From NCBI RefSeq assembly GCF_001027925.1, contig NZ_LECT01000031.1, positions 62,001 to 126,000 of the forward strand: a stretch of 64,000 nt of DNA, in the 5' to 3' direction. The notes beneath the pieces are model-generated. The model made no database searches, was not told where the DNA came from, and saw nothing but the letters and a program-made list of their open reading frames with translations. Below, one piece after another: positions 55,427-64,000 of this stretch. Source of the DNA: Rhodopirellula islandica (GTDB lineage Bacteria; Planctomycetota; Planctomycetia; Pirellulales; Pirellulaceae). Position numbers and translations under genes: made by a program. The stretch's first letter is position 1. Each line of letters begins with the position of its first letter.

Positions 55427-55861
55427 CGGGTTTCCGGTTGCGGGAATTGGAAACGGGCACACAGGACGAGTCCCGGTATGCAGCGCATTTTGTTATCGAC
55501 GTGGACGAAGGAAAACTTCATCCAAAGACACGAGGGGGGCCATCCTCACACCGGATAAGAGCTTGATGTTCCCTCCGTGATGAGGAAACGAATCCGTGTT
55601 GCGTTGTCCAGCTAGGTTAGGATGCGTGACAGGAAGCGACGGTGCCTCGAAAAAGCTTCTTAATCGTTGCCGTTTGACATCGGTGACGTTGCATAATCCG
55701 AACGCGAGGCGCTTGAAGTCGACCGTGAACCGTCAACGACTGAGACAGTTCGCTGATTAAATGAAAATAGCAGAAGCGAGCCTGGGCTCACTCCTGCTTT
55801 TTGATGTTGGAAGTCTCGACTCAACCAGCGAACTTTGTTGCCGATCGAGATGAAGCGGGGA
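55427..55861. other. Gap between flagellin and the FliS-like gene
   Basis: No gene is supported here. It contains the flagellin terminator at 55769-55798 and presumably a separate promoter for the FliS-like gene. Short frames in it are featureless. Confidence 0.5.
55769..55798 (-). terminator. Flagellin terminator
   Basis: AGCAGAAGCGAGCC (55769-55782) faces GGCTCACTCCTGCT (55785-55798), a 14-bp stem with G-T wobbles. On the minus strand it is followed by ATTTTCATTTAATC, about 65 bases after the flagellin stop codon. A T run on the plus-strand side as well (CTTTTTG) could let it act in both directions. Confidence 0.65.
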
Positions 55862-57901
55862 TTAACCCAGCAAAGACAACACGTTCCGTGGGTTTTGGTT
55901 TGCCAGTGACAGCACGTTGGTACCGGATTGAACCAGAATTTGAGCACGTGTCAGGTTGGCTGATTCTTGAGCGAAGTCAGCGTCACGGATCGAGCTTTCA
56001 GCTTCTTGCAGGTTGGCTTTGGTTTCGTTCAGCGAAACCATGTTGCTTTCCAGCGTTGTGCTTTGGAACGAACCCAGACGACCACGCAGACCGACCACTT
56101 TGCCGATCACTTCGTCGATGACCTTGGCGGCACCTTCGACGTCGTTGGTCAAACTCTTGGATTGGCCACTGCCCAGTTCGTAGAGACGTCCGGACGCTCC
56201 GCCCAATTTGCCCGTCGAAACGCTGCCAATCCCCAAGCTTGCTTGCTGGGTGCTGGTCACATCGGGACCCAATTGGAATGTGGCTCCACCACCGGTGATG
56301 CTGAAGCTGAAGTTGGTGCTGCTTCCGTCATCGACGGTCAAGCTCAAATCCAACGAGCTGGTGTTGATCGACAGGCTGTTTCCGTTGCCGTTGGCGGTCA
56401 CACCGTTGACGGTGGCAACCACGTCGGTACCGGTCGAACGCACGTTGTCGAGGCTCGCCTCGAAAGTTCCGCCTGCACCTTCACTGATGACGTCGATGTT
56501 GACCAAGGAATCACTGCCGTAGGTGGTCGAGGTGAATTCCAAGCCGTTCGTTGCGTCGGCTTCCACACCGGTGCTGTCAGAAACCAAGTTCACTGCGGCA
56601 GCAATTTGATCCTTGCTGGTTCCAGCACCGAAATTGAACGTTTCAGCTCCGTTCTCGCCGTTGAGCTGGAAGACCAAGTCTGCGTTGAGTGTTTCCCCAC
56701 CGGTGCTACCGGTGTCCAAACTGTCGAGCCCGTCGGCGATGTCGACTTGGGCGTCTGCGTTGGCGGTTACGTTGAAGGCTTGTTCGCCGTCGACTTGCAC
56801 AGCTTCGATGACGGTTGCCAAAGCGGATGCGTCTTGAGGGGCACTGCTATTGACGGTGACCGTCAGAATCTTTTGATCTTCGTCGTACGAAGCTTCGTTT
56901 GCAGCACCCGATACAAAGTTGATCGAAACGTTGTTGAAGTCCGAACCAAGCGAGGCAGCGTCGATTTGCAGTGCGGCTCCATTGGAGTCAACGGTCGCGG
57001 CGGTGGCTGCGGCTGCGGTACCTGGAGCCGTTGCGCCGGTTGCGACAAATCCTTCGATGGAATTGATCGCAGTCTGAATCACTTCCGCGTCGGCATCAGC
57101 GTCCACTTCACCTGGGTTCGCTGAATCGCCTTCGAAGTTGCCGGTGATCGTCAACACGCCGGTATCGGAGTCGAACGAAGCCTCGCCTGGTCCTGAAGCG
57201 TTGCTGTCATTCGTGATGACGATGCTGGTCAAGCCTTCGCCAGTGATATCGATGGTTTCACCATTGATCGTCTGTGCGGCTGTTCCAACATCGGGAGTGC
57301 TGGCAGTTGCGTTGGCAGGCGTCGTGAACCCGGAATCACTGGCGGTTGCACTCGCTTGCGTCGCAGCCGAGTTGATGACCACTTCCACGTCGATTTGACC
57401 GGTTTTGCCGAGCTTGGCTTGATCAATCGAGACGTCGCTGACGCTGCTCACGCTATTGGCAGTGCTGATGAAGTCTTGGGAACCGTCGAGCAGCTTCCGA
57501 CCTTGGAAAGTCGTCGTTTGTGCGATTCGGTTGATGGCTTCGAGCGAGCTGTCGATCTGCAATTGGTTGGCAGCGATTTCCTCGTTGCTCAACGCACCCG
57601 AGTTGGCGGCTTCCACCACCAGACCACGAACGTCGTTGAGCAAGTTGCTGACTTGGCCCAGGGCACTGTCGGCGGTGCTGATGATCTGGCTGGCACGTTG
57701 CGTGTTGCTGATCGATTTGGTCAGTCCAGTGATTTCACTTCGCAGCGCTTCGCTGGCAATCAAACCAGCAGGGTCGTCGCTGCCCGAGTTGATTCGAAGA
57801 CCGGTGCTCAAACGAGTCAAAGATTCTTGCAGGTCATTGTTGCTGCTTTGGAGGCGGTTCTGTGCAACCAAAGAAGAAACGTTGGTGTTGATCCGAGTCA
57901 T
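55862..57901 (-). CDS. Large flagellin
   Basis: The ATG at 57901 begins MTRINTNVSSLVAQNRLQSS, the conserved flagellin N-terminus, and gives 679 residues, well above the common 270-500. The N-terminal helical D0/D1 region runs to about 170 (LSTGLRINSGSDDPAGL) and the matching C-terminal region from about 590, ending RAQILVQSGTNVLSLANQNPRNVLSLLG-type sequence. The 400-residue centre is Ala/Asn/Asp/Thr rich and beta-structured, with repeats of the ASxAxxINxxS-like kind and almost no cysteine. It forms the filament surface outside the cell. A FliS-like chaperone gene follows. Confidence 0.95.
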   Translation of the reverse strand: MTRINTNVSSLVAQNRLQSSNNDLQESLTRLSTGLRINSGSDDPAGLIASEALRSEITGLTKSISNTQRASQIISTADSALGQVSNLLNDVRGLVVEAANSGALSNEEIAANQLQIDSSLEAINRIAQTTTFQGRKLLDGSQDFISTANSVSSVSDVSIDQAKLGKTGQIDVEVVINSAATQASATASDSGFTTPANATASTPDVGTAAQTINGETIDITGEGLTSIVITNDSNASGPGEASFDSDTGVLTITGNFEGDSANPGEVDADADAEVIQTAINSIEGFVATGATAPGTAAAATAATVDSNGAALQIDAASLGSDFNNVSINFVSGAANEASYDEDQKILTVTVNSSAPQDASALATVIEAVQVDGEQAFNVTANADAQVDIADGLDSLDTGSTGGETLNADLVFQLNGENGAETFNFGAGTSKDQIAAAVNLVSDSTGVEADATNGLEFTSTTYGSDSLVNIDVISEGAGGTFEASLDNVRSTGTDVVATVNGVTANGNGNSLSINTSSLDLSLTVDDGSSTNFSFSITGGGATFQLGPDVTSTQQASLGIGSVSTGKLGGASGRLYELGSGQSKSLTNDVEGAAKVIDEVIGKVVGLRGRLGSFQSTTLESNMVSLNETKANLQEAESSIRDADFAQESANLTRAQILVQSGTNVLSLANQNPRNVLSLLG

Positions 57902-58232
57902 GTTATTTATCCCAAAGATGGGTTGATGTTGAGTAGAAGGGGTCAACCAGTGGGGTGCCGAAGCAACGGAGTGACCCTGGACAAAAAGCACTTGGCTCTG
58001 CGTCCACCTCAACCATGGGACGCGTTTGTGATACGTGCGGTGTGTGCAACCCCAAATTCGTTGCCCTGGGAGGATTTCCCTTCCCCGCTTCCGCACAACC
58101 GGAATAATCCGCGACCCTCATCATGGAAGGCATCGTTGGGCTGCGATATCATGCAATGGTCGAGCCTGAAAACTCGGCCCATGCGAATTCATTGATTCGC
58201 ATGCATTCTGGAACCTTTTGGCGAATTTTTTC
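57902..58232. other. Divergent region between flagellin and the nuclease-domain gene
   Basis: This 331-base stretch has no supported gene. I looked for sigma-28-like and sigma-54-like promoters upstream of flagellin and could not find a convincing match. It contains the hairpin at 58181-58202. Confidence 0.5.
58181..58202. promoter_or_regulatory. 8-bp inverted repeat upstream of the nuclease-domain gene
   Basis: ATGCGAAT (58181-58188) and ATTCGCAT (58195-58202) form a perfect pair around TCATTG, 31 bases before the start at 58233. It could be an operator or a leader hairpin. It also contains EcoRI-like GAATTC by chance. Confidence 0.3.
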
Positions 58233-58652
58233 ATGACCGTCCAAATGCAACTCGCTCGGATCATCATTTCCGAGCTGACCGACAATCAAGTCATTTATCT
58301 CAAGGAAGTCGACGGCACCCGCCAATTCCCGATCATGATTGGAATCTTCGAAGCCACCAACATCGATCGACGTGTGAAAAACGACTACGTCCCCCCGCGA
58401 CCGTTGACCCACGATTTGATTGTCAACGTTGCCGAATCGCTCGATGCAACGATCGAACAAGTCGTGATCAGCGATTTGTCCGAGCACACGTACTTTGCAC
58501 AGTTGCACCTGCGGACCCGGGACGGCGAACTGATCGAAGTCGACGCCAGACCGAGTGATGCCATTGCCGTGGCGGTCACGTTTGATCCCCCGTTGCCGAT
58601 CTTTGTCGCGGAAGAAGTTTTGGATGGTGCCACCGGAACCAACGACGATTGA
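58233..58652 (+). CDS. Bifunctional nuclease domain (BFN/DUF151) protein
   Basis: The ATG at 58233 gives 139 residues; a TTG at 58218 is in frame but unsupported. LARIIISELTDNQVIYLKE, RQFPIMIGIFEA and VDARPSDAIAVAV are the signatures of the DUF151 family, whose plant member has RNase and DNase activity. Whether bacterial members cut nucleic acid in the cell is not clear. It lacks the UVR domain found in some relatives. The panC gene starts about 90 bases downstream. Confidence 0.9.
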   Translation: MTVQMQLARIIISELTDNQVIYLKEVDGTRQFPIMIGIFEATNIDRRVKNDYVPPRPLTHDLIVNVAESLDATIEQVVISDLSEHTYFAQLHLRTRDGELIEVDARPSDAIAVAVTFDPPLPIFVAEEVLDGATGTNDD

Positions 58653-58744
58653 TTCACCGACGGTGAATCGTCATCGCGTCATGTTTGAATTGGCCCGTTT
58701 GGCGTTCTCGCTCACTTTCCCCGGTTCTCGTTCAAGGCCCTCTG

Positions 58745-59596
58745 TTGCAAACGTTTTCCATCATTGATTCCATGCGCGCATGGTGTCGCCAACAATCCAG
58801 TGAACAACGAACGATTGGGTTGGTGCCCACGATGGGTGCGCTGCACGAAGGTCATTTGTCGCTGGTTCAGGCGGCAAAGGAACGCTGTGACCACTGTGTC
58901 ACCACGATCTTCGTGAACCCCACCCAGTTTGCTGCCCACGAAGACCTCGATCACTATCCCCGGCCGCTCGAAGAGGACTTGGCCAAGCTTCGGCAGGCCG
59001 GTGTCGAGGCGGTCTTTCTGCCCTCGGCGGCGGAGATGTATCCCGAGCGAGCGGGGCAGGTTGCGACTTCGGTGCAGCCCTCGTCCGTTGCGTTGCCCCT
59101 GGAGGGGGTGCATCGCCCGGACCACTTTGTTGGCGTCGCGACCGTGGTGCTGAAATTGTTTCTGGCCGCCCCGGCGGATTTCGCGTTCTTTGGTCGCAAA
59201 GACTTTCAACAGCTCTGTGTGATCGAGCACATGGTGCGGGATCTGAATCTGCCAACCCAGATCGTTCCCTGCGAGATCATCCGCGAACCGGACGGCTTGG
59301 CGATGAGCAGCCGCAACCGATATCTCTCCAAGAGCGAACGCCAACGTGCACTGTGTCTGTCTCGTGCGCTTCAGGAGACAGAAGCGGCGTTTCACGGGGG
59401 AGAGCGGAGCCCCCATCGCCTGCAGGCCATTCTGGCCGATCATCTCACGGATTGTGACAGCGTGGATTACGCCGTGGTGGTGGATCGAGAGAGTCTGTTG
59501 CCGGTCTCAGAGATCGAACAAAATGCGGTGGCCCTGATAGCAGCTCGGGTGGGCTCCACGCGATTGATCGACAATCGTGAATTGTATGTTGATTGA
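58745..59596 (+). CDS. panC: Pantoate-beta-alanine ligase (pantothenate synthetase)
   Basis: Joins pantoate to beta-alanine using ATP, the last step of pantothenate synthesis. PTMGALHEGHLSLV, TIFVNPTQF, GVHRPDHFVGVATVV and GRKDFQQLCVI are all present. The start is uncertain: I use the TTG at 58745, which gives 283 residues, the usual length, and a normal N-terminus (MQTFSIIDSMRAW). The frame stays open to 58685. No ATG fits better and no clear ribosome site is seen. Other pan genes are not in the window. Confidence 0.93.
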   Translation: MQTFSIIDSMRAWCRQQSSEQRTIGLVPTMGALHEGHLSLVQAAKERCDHCVTTIFVNPTQFAAHEDLDHYPRPLEEDLAKLRQAGVEAVFLPSAAEMYPERAGQVATSVQPSSVALPLEGVHRPDHFVGVATVVLKLFLAAPADFAFFGRKDFQQLCVIEHMVRDLNLPTQIVPCEIIREPDGLAMSSRNRYLSKSERQRALCLSRALQETEAAFHGGERSPHRLQAILADHLTDCDSVDYAVVVDRESLLPVSEIEQNAVALIAARVGSTRLIDNRELYVD

Positions 59597-59796
59597 AAAG
59601 CTCCTGACTCGCTGGCTTGGAAAGCATTCGCAATCCGTGTAACGCTCACGTTCCGAATGGTTGACCAACGCCCCAGGATCGTCCCCCTTTTCTCATCGCA
59701 TTCGGCTCGCCCAGGTCACCCGACCGGGTAGAATTGTGGGTCTTGTTCAATTTTGACTTCTGACCGACAGACGGTTATCTGGAAACGGCTTGATCG

Positions 59797-60765
59797 ATGA
59801 TTCAACGCATTTTGGTAACGGGCGGCGCTGGCTTTCTGGGATCGCATCTCTGTGAACGGTTGGTGCACGAAGGGCACGACGTGATCTGCTTGGACAACTT
59901 CTTCACCAGCCAGAAGTCGAATGTGGTTCATCTGCTCGACAAACCAAACTTTGAACTCATTCGGCACGACATCACACTGCCGATCCACCTGGAAGTCGAC
60001 CAGATCTACAACATGGCGTGCCCCGCCGCTCCAGGGCACTACCAGTTCAACCCCATCAAAACGATCAAGACCAGCGTGATGGGATCGATCAACATGTTGG
60101 GGATCGCCAAACGATGCGGTGCTCGGATTCTGCAGGCCAGCACCAGTGAGGTGTACGGTGACCCCGAACAACACCCGCAAACCGAGTCGTATCGAGGCAG
60201 CGTCAATCCGATCGGCATTCGGGCTTGCTATGACGAAGGCAAGCGTGTCGCCGAAACGTTGTTCATGGATTATCACCGCAGCAACAACGTTGACGTCCGG
60301 ATCGTTCGGATTTTCAACACTTACGGACCACGGATGCATCCCTTTGATGGACGCGTCGTTGCCAACTTCATCCGGCAAGCGTTGGCGGGCGACGACATCA
60401 CCATCTTTGGCGACGGCTCGCAAACCCGATCGTTCTGCTACCGAGATGATTTGGTCGAAGTCATCATCCGAATGATGAATTGCGATGGGTTCATCGGACC
60501 GGTCAACATTGGCAATCCCCACGAGTTCACCATTCGTCAACTTGCGGAAAAGACGATCGAGCTGACGGGCTCGAGCAGCAAACTGATCGAAGCACCCTTG
60601 CCGTCGGATGATCCGACGCGACGCCGCCCTGACATTTCTCTCGCCAAAGAGAAACTGGGCTGGGAACCAAAGATCGAATTGGATCAGGGGCTTCAGCACA
60701 CGATCGAATGGTTCAAAACCATTCACTTGAGCGACTACCGCCCGCCAACACCGAATTTCAGCTGA
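59797..60765 (+). CDS. UDP-glucuronate decarboxylase (UDP-xylose synthase)
   Basis: A 322-residue extended short-chain dehydrogenase making UDP-xylose from UDP-glucuronate. [12 protein letters not shown] at 7-18 binds [19 protein letters not shown] and [12 protein letters not shown] are specific to the UXS group; the Tyr-Lys pair is in [10 protein letters not shown]. It lacks the N-terminal membrane segment of animal UXS, so it is cytosolic. UDP-xylose would feed surface polysaccharide synthesis. It converges with the DevC-type permease gene 33 bases away. Confidence 0.93.
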   Translation: MIQRILVTGGAGFLGSHLCERLVHEGHDVICLDNFFTSQKSNVVHLLDKPNFELIRHDITLPIHLEVDQIYNMACPAAPGHYQFNPIKTIKTSVMGSINMLGIAKRCGARILQASTSEVYGDPEQHPQTESYRGSVNPIGIRACYDEGKRVAETLFMDYHRSNNVDVRIVRIFNTYGPRMHPFDGRVVANFIRQALAGDDITIFGDGSQTRSFCYRDDLVEVIIRMMNCDGFIGPVNIGNPHEFTIRQLAEKTIELTGSSSKLIEAPLPSDDPTRRRPDISLAKEKLGWEPKIELDQGLQHTIEWFKTIHLSDYRPPTPNFS

Positions 60766-60798
60766 GCAGCCGCCAGCAAGGGACTGGCCGGAATCGCG

Positions 60799-62046
60799 TC
60801 AGAACAAATTCGCAGGTTCAGCGCGAATCAGCTTGCGAATCGCGATCAGTCCCGCCGCGTTGCACATCAGCAACGACAAGGCGGCGACCAGCACCAACCA
60901 AGTGAACGTCATGCGAATCGGAACCCCGGCCAGTGCCGAAGTGATGGCGTAAAGCAGCAATGCCGCCAGCACCGAGGGCGGAAATGCGATGGTTGCTAGC
61001 AGCGTGGACTGGGTCAGCAGCGTTTTCATTAGGAACCCGGTGCCGTAGCCCATTGCCTTCAACGTCGCGTACTCGCTGAGGTGAGCTTGGACGTCGGAGG
61101 CCAGGATCATGTAGCTGATCACACCACCAACCACGACCGCCAGCACCACGCCCATGGCGAAGATCATTCCGATCGGCGTTTCGGTGTACCATCGCCAACG
61201 TTCTGCCGTTTTCGCATCATCGATGGTGAGTGCTGTGGCAGAGGAAGCCGGTCCCGCGAGCGAGTCCAATCGTCCGGCAACCATCTGGCATCCTCGCTCT
61301 CGCGTCACGCCCTGCGTCAGCCGAATCAGCAGCAAGGAAACCTCTTCGTCGCTGCTGCCCGGAACAAGCTTTCGAAATGTTTCGCGTGTGCACAACAACG
61401 CTCCGTTGGCGGCCAGTCCCGTGCCCAGATGGAACGTCCCGACGATTTTGGCGGGCGTCCCAAAGACATCGGCAACGGTCCCAATGTCTTCCGGTCCGAA
61501 CTTCACCCCGTTCTGAGGTCCAAAGTCGGGCTTGGTTGCATCGTCAACCAGAACAGCGCCTTCGACCAGCAGTTTCCGCCGCATTTCCAGCGTCAGCTCC
61601 GGCAAGTCAAACGCGGGGGCGTTCAAATCGATTCCCATCACCGCAATCGCTCGCGGATCTTGGTTGTTCGGGTTGATCCACTGGGTCACACCGATATCAA
61701 GCGGAACGGCTTCGTCGACCTCATCAATCGATTTCAACCAAGGCCGAAGCTCATTCCGAGTCTTGGAGGCATCGTAAATGTGCAAGTAGTCCGGGGAACG
61801 CACCAGCAAGTCACAGGGCATTCGGTCCAGCAACACCGTGGCGGTGTCACCGACACTGCCGAGGAACCCCAGTTGCATGAACATCAACAGAATCGCGAAA
61901 CCGATCCCGCAAATGGAGACCACCGTACGAATCCACATGTGACTGAGGTTGGACCATGCCAGCGACGTTCGCACCACGCCGAGGCGTTTGCGGCGTTTCT
62001 TGCCCGACCGCTTGGCAGGCTTCGCAACAGTGGCCGATTCCGTCAC
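60799..62046 (-). CDS. DevC-type ABC export permease
   Basis: A 415-residue FtsX/MacB-type permease. A very basic N-terminus (AKRSGKKRRKR) precedes the first helix at about 40-63; a 200-residue periplasmic domain follows, then three helices at about 275-300, 330-355 and 365-388. LAWSNLSHMWIRTVVSICGIGFAILLMFMQ-like start and DMPCDLLVRSPDYL-like loop are typical of cyanobacterial DevC, which exports glycolipids with DevA and DevB. It overlaps the adaptor gene by four bases, so the two are made together. Confidence 0.9.
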   Translation of the reverse strand: MTESATVAKPAKRSGKKRRKRLGVVRTSLAWSNLSHMWIRTVVSICGIGFAILLMFMQLGFLGSVGDTATVLLDRMPCDLLVRSPDYLHIYDASKTRNELRPWLKSIDEVDEAVPLDIGVTQWINPNNQDPRAIAVMGIDLNAPAFDLPELTLEMRRKLLVEGAVLVDDATKPDFGPQNGVKFGPEDIGTVADVFGTPAKIVGTFHLGTGLAANGALLCTRETFRKLVPGSSDEEVSLLLIRLTQGVTRERGCQMVAGRLDSLAGPASSATALTIDDAKTAERWRWYTETPIGMIFAMGVVLAVVVGGVISYMILASDVQAHLSEYATLKAMGYGTGFLMKTLLTQSTLLATIAFPPSVLAALLLYAITSALAGVPIRMTFTWLVLVAALSLLMCNAAGLIAIRKLIRAEPANLF

Positions 62047-63245
62047 GGCTTCGCTGCCGACGCCACTTCGGCCGACTTTGCGGAGCGGCCGGCTTGGATC
62101 TCGACGTCGACCTGCAATTCGATCAGGTGACTCGCACTCTCGGCGTCCCCCGCGTCAATGGCGATCACCACATCCGCGGAATAGCGATCCACCGCCGCCA
62201 TCGGGTACGGACTGGCCAACGTCGGAGGGGCGATCAACGAATGAATGCGTTGAACTTTTCCATGCAGCGGGTCCCGCAGGGCGGGTGATGTGATGATTGC
62301 GGTTTGTCCGATTTCAACTCGGGAGAGATCCGCGACGTTGACTTCCGCCACGCAGACCATTTGCGTCGTGTCCGCCAGGTGCATCAAAGCGGACACGCCG
62401 GTTGCCGTTCCGATCGTCGCGTCGACGCGAAGCACACGGCCTTTGGTGGGAGCAACCAACCGTGACGTGGCCACATTGAATTTCAACAGCTCGATTTGTT
62501 GCTTCAACGATTCCAACGAAGCGGATTGTTCGGCAGCGATCAAGGACAACTCCGTCGCACGAATTTCTTGTTCAGCTGAATCGACACCAAACTGGCCTTC
62601 GTCGATGGCCTCTTCCGCATCTCGCAAAGCCGATTCGTACCGAGCCTGCGATTCGCTGACCTTCAACGCTTCGGTGTCCAGGGCATTCTCTGATACCAAG
62701 CGTTGGCGAGCAGGGTCGCGGGAGGCGGTTTCCAGTTGACGCAATCGGCGTAGCCCCAAATCGGCGGCTTGTTTGAGCAGGTTCAATTCCCCGCCGTCGG
62801 CCTTGGAATCTTTGAAACGCTTCTGTGCGTCCTTCAACTTCGATTCGGCTTGCTTCAGTGACGATCGAGCCACTTGTAGTTTGGCTTCTCCTGCCGCTCG
62901 CTCCGCTGCGATCCGTCGTCGAGCCTCGTCCAATTTGGTTTGGGCGATGGTCAGTTCGAGTTGCCGGGCGGGAAGACTCTCCAGTTCCATCAGCACGGTC
63001 CCGGCAGTGACATCTTGCCCGGAATCCACAAAGATTTTCGCGACGCGATCTCCCGGTGCTGCCATGACCGCCAGAATTCCTCCTCGAGGCTCCAGCGTTC
63101 CGAGTGCCATGACTCGTTGCAACGCCACCGTTTGAGTGGGTCTGTCGGGGTTCGTTGATTCATCGGAACGGCCCGCGGATTGGCCATCACAGCCGCAGAT
63201 CATTGCGAAAACCCCGATCGCGAGCGTGAGGGGCAATCGGATCAT
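62043..63245 (-). CDS. DevB/HlyD-type periplasmic adaptor
   Basis: The ATG at 63245 gives 400 residues starting with a signal sequence ending in a Cys-containing segment (MICGCDG), possibly a lipoprotein site. A split lipoyl/beta-barrel domain flanks a long coiled-coil hairpin at about 105-270 (ARRRIAAERAAGEAKLQ onward). GTLEPRGGILAVMAAPGDRVAKI is the usual start of DevB adaptors. It should bridge the DevC-type permease to an outer membrane channel. The overlap with the permease gene gives coupled translation. A frame open to 63479 has no signal and is rejected. Confidence 0.9.
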   Translation of the reverse strand: MIRLPLTLAIGVFAMICGCDGQSAGRSDESTNPDRPTQTVALQRVMALGTLEPRGGILAVMAAPGDRVAKIFVDSGQDVTAGTVLMELESLPARQLELTIAQTKLDEARRRIAAERAAGEAKLQVARSSLKQAESKLKDAQKRFKDSKADGGELNLLKQAADLGLRRLRQLETASRDPARQRLVSENALDTEALKVSESQARYESALRDAEEAIDEGQFGVDSAEQEIRATELSLIAAEQSASLESLKQQIELLKFNVATSRLVAPTKGRVLRVDATIGTATGVSALMHLADTTQMVCVAEVNVADLSRVEIGQTAIITSPALRDPLHGKVQRIHSLIAPPTLASPYPMAAVDRYSADVVIAIDAGDAESASHLIELQVDVEIQAGRSAKSAEVASAAKP

Positions 63246-63415
63246 GCCCGGTGGGATCGACCTTGCGGGGATCGGTTGCTTGGCTTGGGGCACGAGGAAC
63301 AACTGCAGAAACGAGGTGACACGAATTCGGGACAAGTTGCTAAGGTAACGTTTTTCCGCTCCGCCAGGCCATCGCGATTGACGGGTCTGGCACGCAAAAT
63401 GTCCCGAAAATTCGC

Positions 63416-64000
63416 GTGAAAATTCCCTTTCGAAACGAAAATCCGACCGCCAAGAACGGAGTCCGTGCGACCGCTTCACGCGGGATCACGCCCGAGATTG
63501 CCTTGGATGGCTCCGCTGCAATCGATGTTCGCGGTGTGAATCACTACTACGGGACCGGTGATGCGCGGAAACAGGTCCTGCACGACAACCATCTCCAGGT
63601 TCAACCTGGCGAAATTGTCATCATGACGGGGCAATCCGGTTCCGGCAAAACAACGTTGCTGACGCTAATCGGCACTTTGCGTCGTGTCCAAGAAGGCCAG
63701 TTGAACGTTCTCGGCCAGCCGCTTCACGATTTGTCGCAAACCAACATCGGCTCGCTCCGCAAACGATTGGGCTTCATTTTCCAAGCCCACAACCTGTTTG
63801 GTTCGCTGACTGCTTTGCAGAACGTCCGCATGGCGTTGGAACTCCAACCCAACCGTGCGTCTCGCAGTGAAGAGAATGAACGCTGTGCAAAAATGCTGAC
63901 AGCCGTGGGGCTAGGGGATCGCATTCAATACAAACCGGGAGGTTTGTCCGGCGGACAGAAACAACGGGTCGCGGTCGCCAGAGGCCTCGTCCATCAACCC
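63416..64000 (+). CDS. DevA-type ABC ATPase, cut by the window end
   Basis: The GTG at 63416 opens a frame of 195 codons still open at 64000. A 35-residue lead precedes the ATPase domain (IDVRGVNHYYGTGDARKQVL). Walker A is TGQSGSGKTTLL, the Q-loop is FIFQAHNLF, and the signature is LSGGQKQRVAVARGL; Walker B should follow beyond the window. It resembles DevA, the partner of DevB and DevC. Unlike the usual devBCA order it is transcribed away from devBC, leaving a 170-base divergent control region. The start codon is a best guess, since the nearest ATG at 63399 runs to a stop. Confidence 0.88.
   Translation, partial: MKIPFRNENPTAKNGVRATASRGITPEIALDGSAAIDVRGVNHYYGTGDARKQVLHDNHLQVQPGEIVIMTGQSGSGKTTLLTLIGTLRRVQEGQLNVLGQPLHDLSQTNIGSLRKRLGFIFQAHNLFGSLTALQNVRMALELQPNRASRSEENERCAKMLTAVGLGDRIQYKPGGLSGGQKQRVAVARGLVHQP

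Noticed and set aside
55967-57124. A 385-codon plus-strand frame antisense to flagellin
   Set aside because: Low-complexity antisense of the Ala/Thr/Asp-rich flagellin centre; no start signal.
1-64000. rRNA, tRNA, transposase or prophage genes
   Set aside because: I read both strands for these and found none that I could support; small non-coding RNAs cannot be excluded by eye.

Overview
The window looks like chromosomal DNA from a Rhodopirellula-type planctomycete (Planctomycetota, Pirellulales). Four things point there: three formylglycine-type sulfatases within 52 kb, several small proteins of a kind I associate with planctomycetes (for example one opening MTDNPYAPPTE), a DUF5722 protein, and short palindromic repeats of the type scattered through Rhodopirellula intergenic DNA. 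I see no rRNA, tRNA, CRISPR array, transposase or prophage. I found 47 supportable protein genes, the last cut by the window end.

Layout. 0.3-16 kb: polysaccharide and peptide degradation, with exported sulfatases at 1.2 and 3.4 kb, an exported alpha/beta hydrolase, an ACT-domain protein, an S9 peptidase, a GH43-like glycosidase and a DUF5722 glycosidase-like protein. 15.5-23.5 kb: a phosphate-selective-type porin, nadB, then a tight run psd-pssA-SGNH protein-MBOAT acyltransferase. 23.5-32 kb (minus strand): a 3-hydroxyisobutyrate-dehydrogenase-like enzyme with an NHL-repeat protein, a 1411-residue FtsK/SpoIIIE-family ATPase with a small zinc-finger-like protein, and a histidine kinase. 32-40 kb: a three-gene ABC transporter operon whose permease carries a large soluble insert, then a response regulator and a CHASE/PAS hybrid-length histidine kinase. 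40.4-47 kb (minus strand): a seven-gene operon built round a four-carbon acid sugar kinase, a beta-decarboxylating dehydrogenase and an ACS-type MFS carrier, likely for catabolism of a sugar acid. 47-52 kb: a DUF1593 nucleoside-hydrolase-like protein and glpK-glpD. 52-58 kb: a third sulfatase, a nucleotide-sugar epimerase, a FliS-like chaperone and a large flagellin. 58-64 kb: a bifunctional-nuclease-domain protein, panC, UDP-glucuronate decarboxylase and a DevBCA-type export system with devA divergent from devBC.

The most unusual structure is between the genes. Two families of 125-bp palindromic elements (called A and B here) occur three and four times. Most copies are flanked by TA. One A copy sits inside a B copy with TA on each side, and removing it restores a gap-free 125-bp B element, so family A has moved. 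Three copies begin inside the stop codon of the upstream gene in a way that rebuilds the stop (TA+G or TA+A). The stems carry paired substitutions between copies. Palindromic repeats fill all five long gaps between convergent genes and are absent from the four short ones (33 bp or less). They look like small non-autonomous TA-targeting elements that have settled at gene ends, possibly as two-way terminators.
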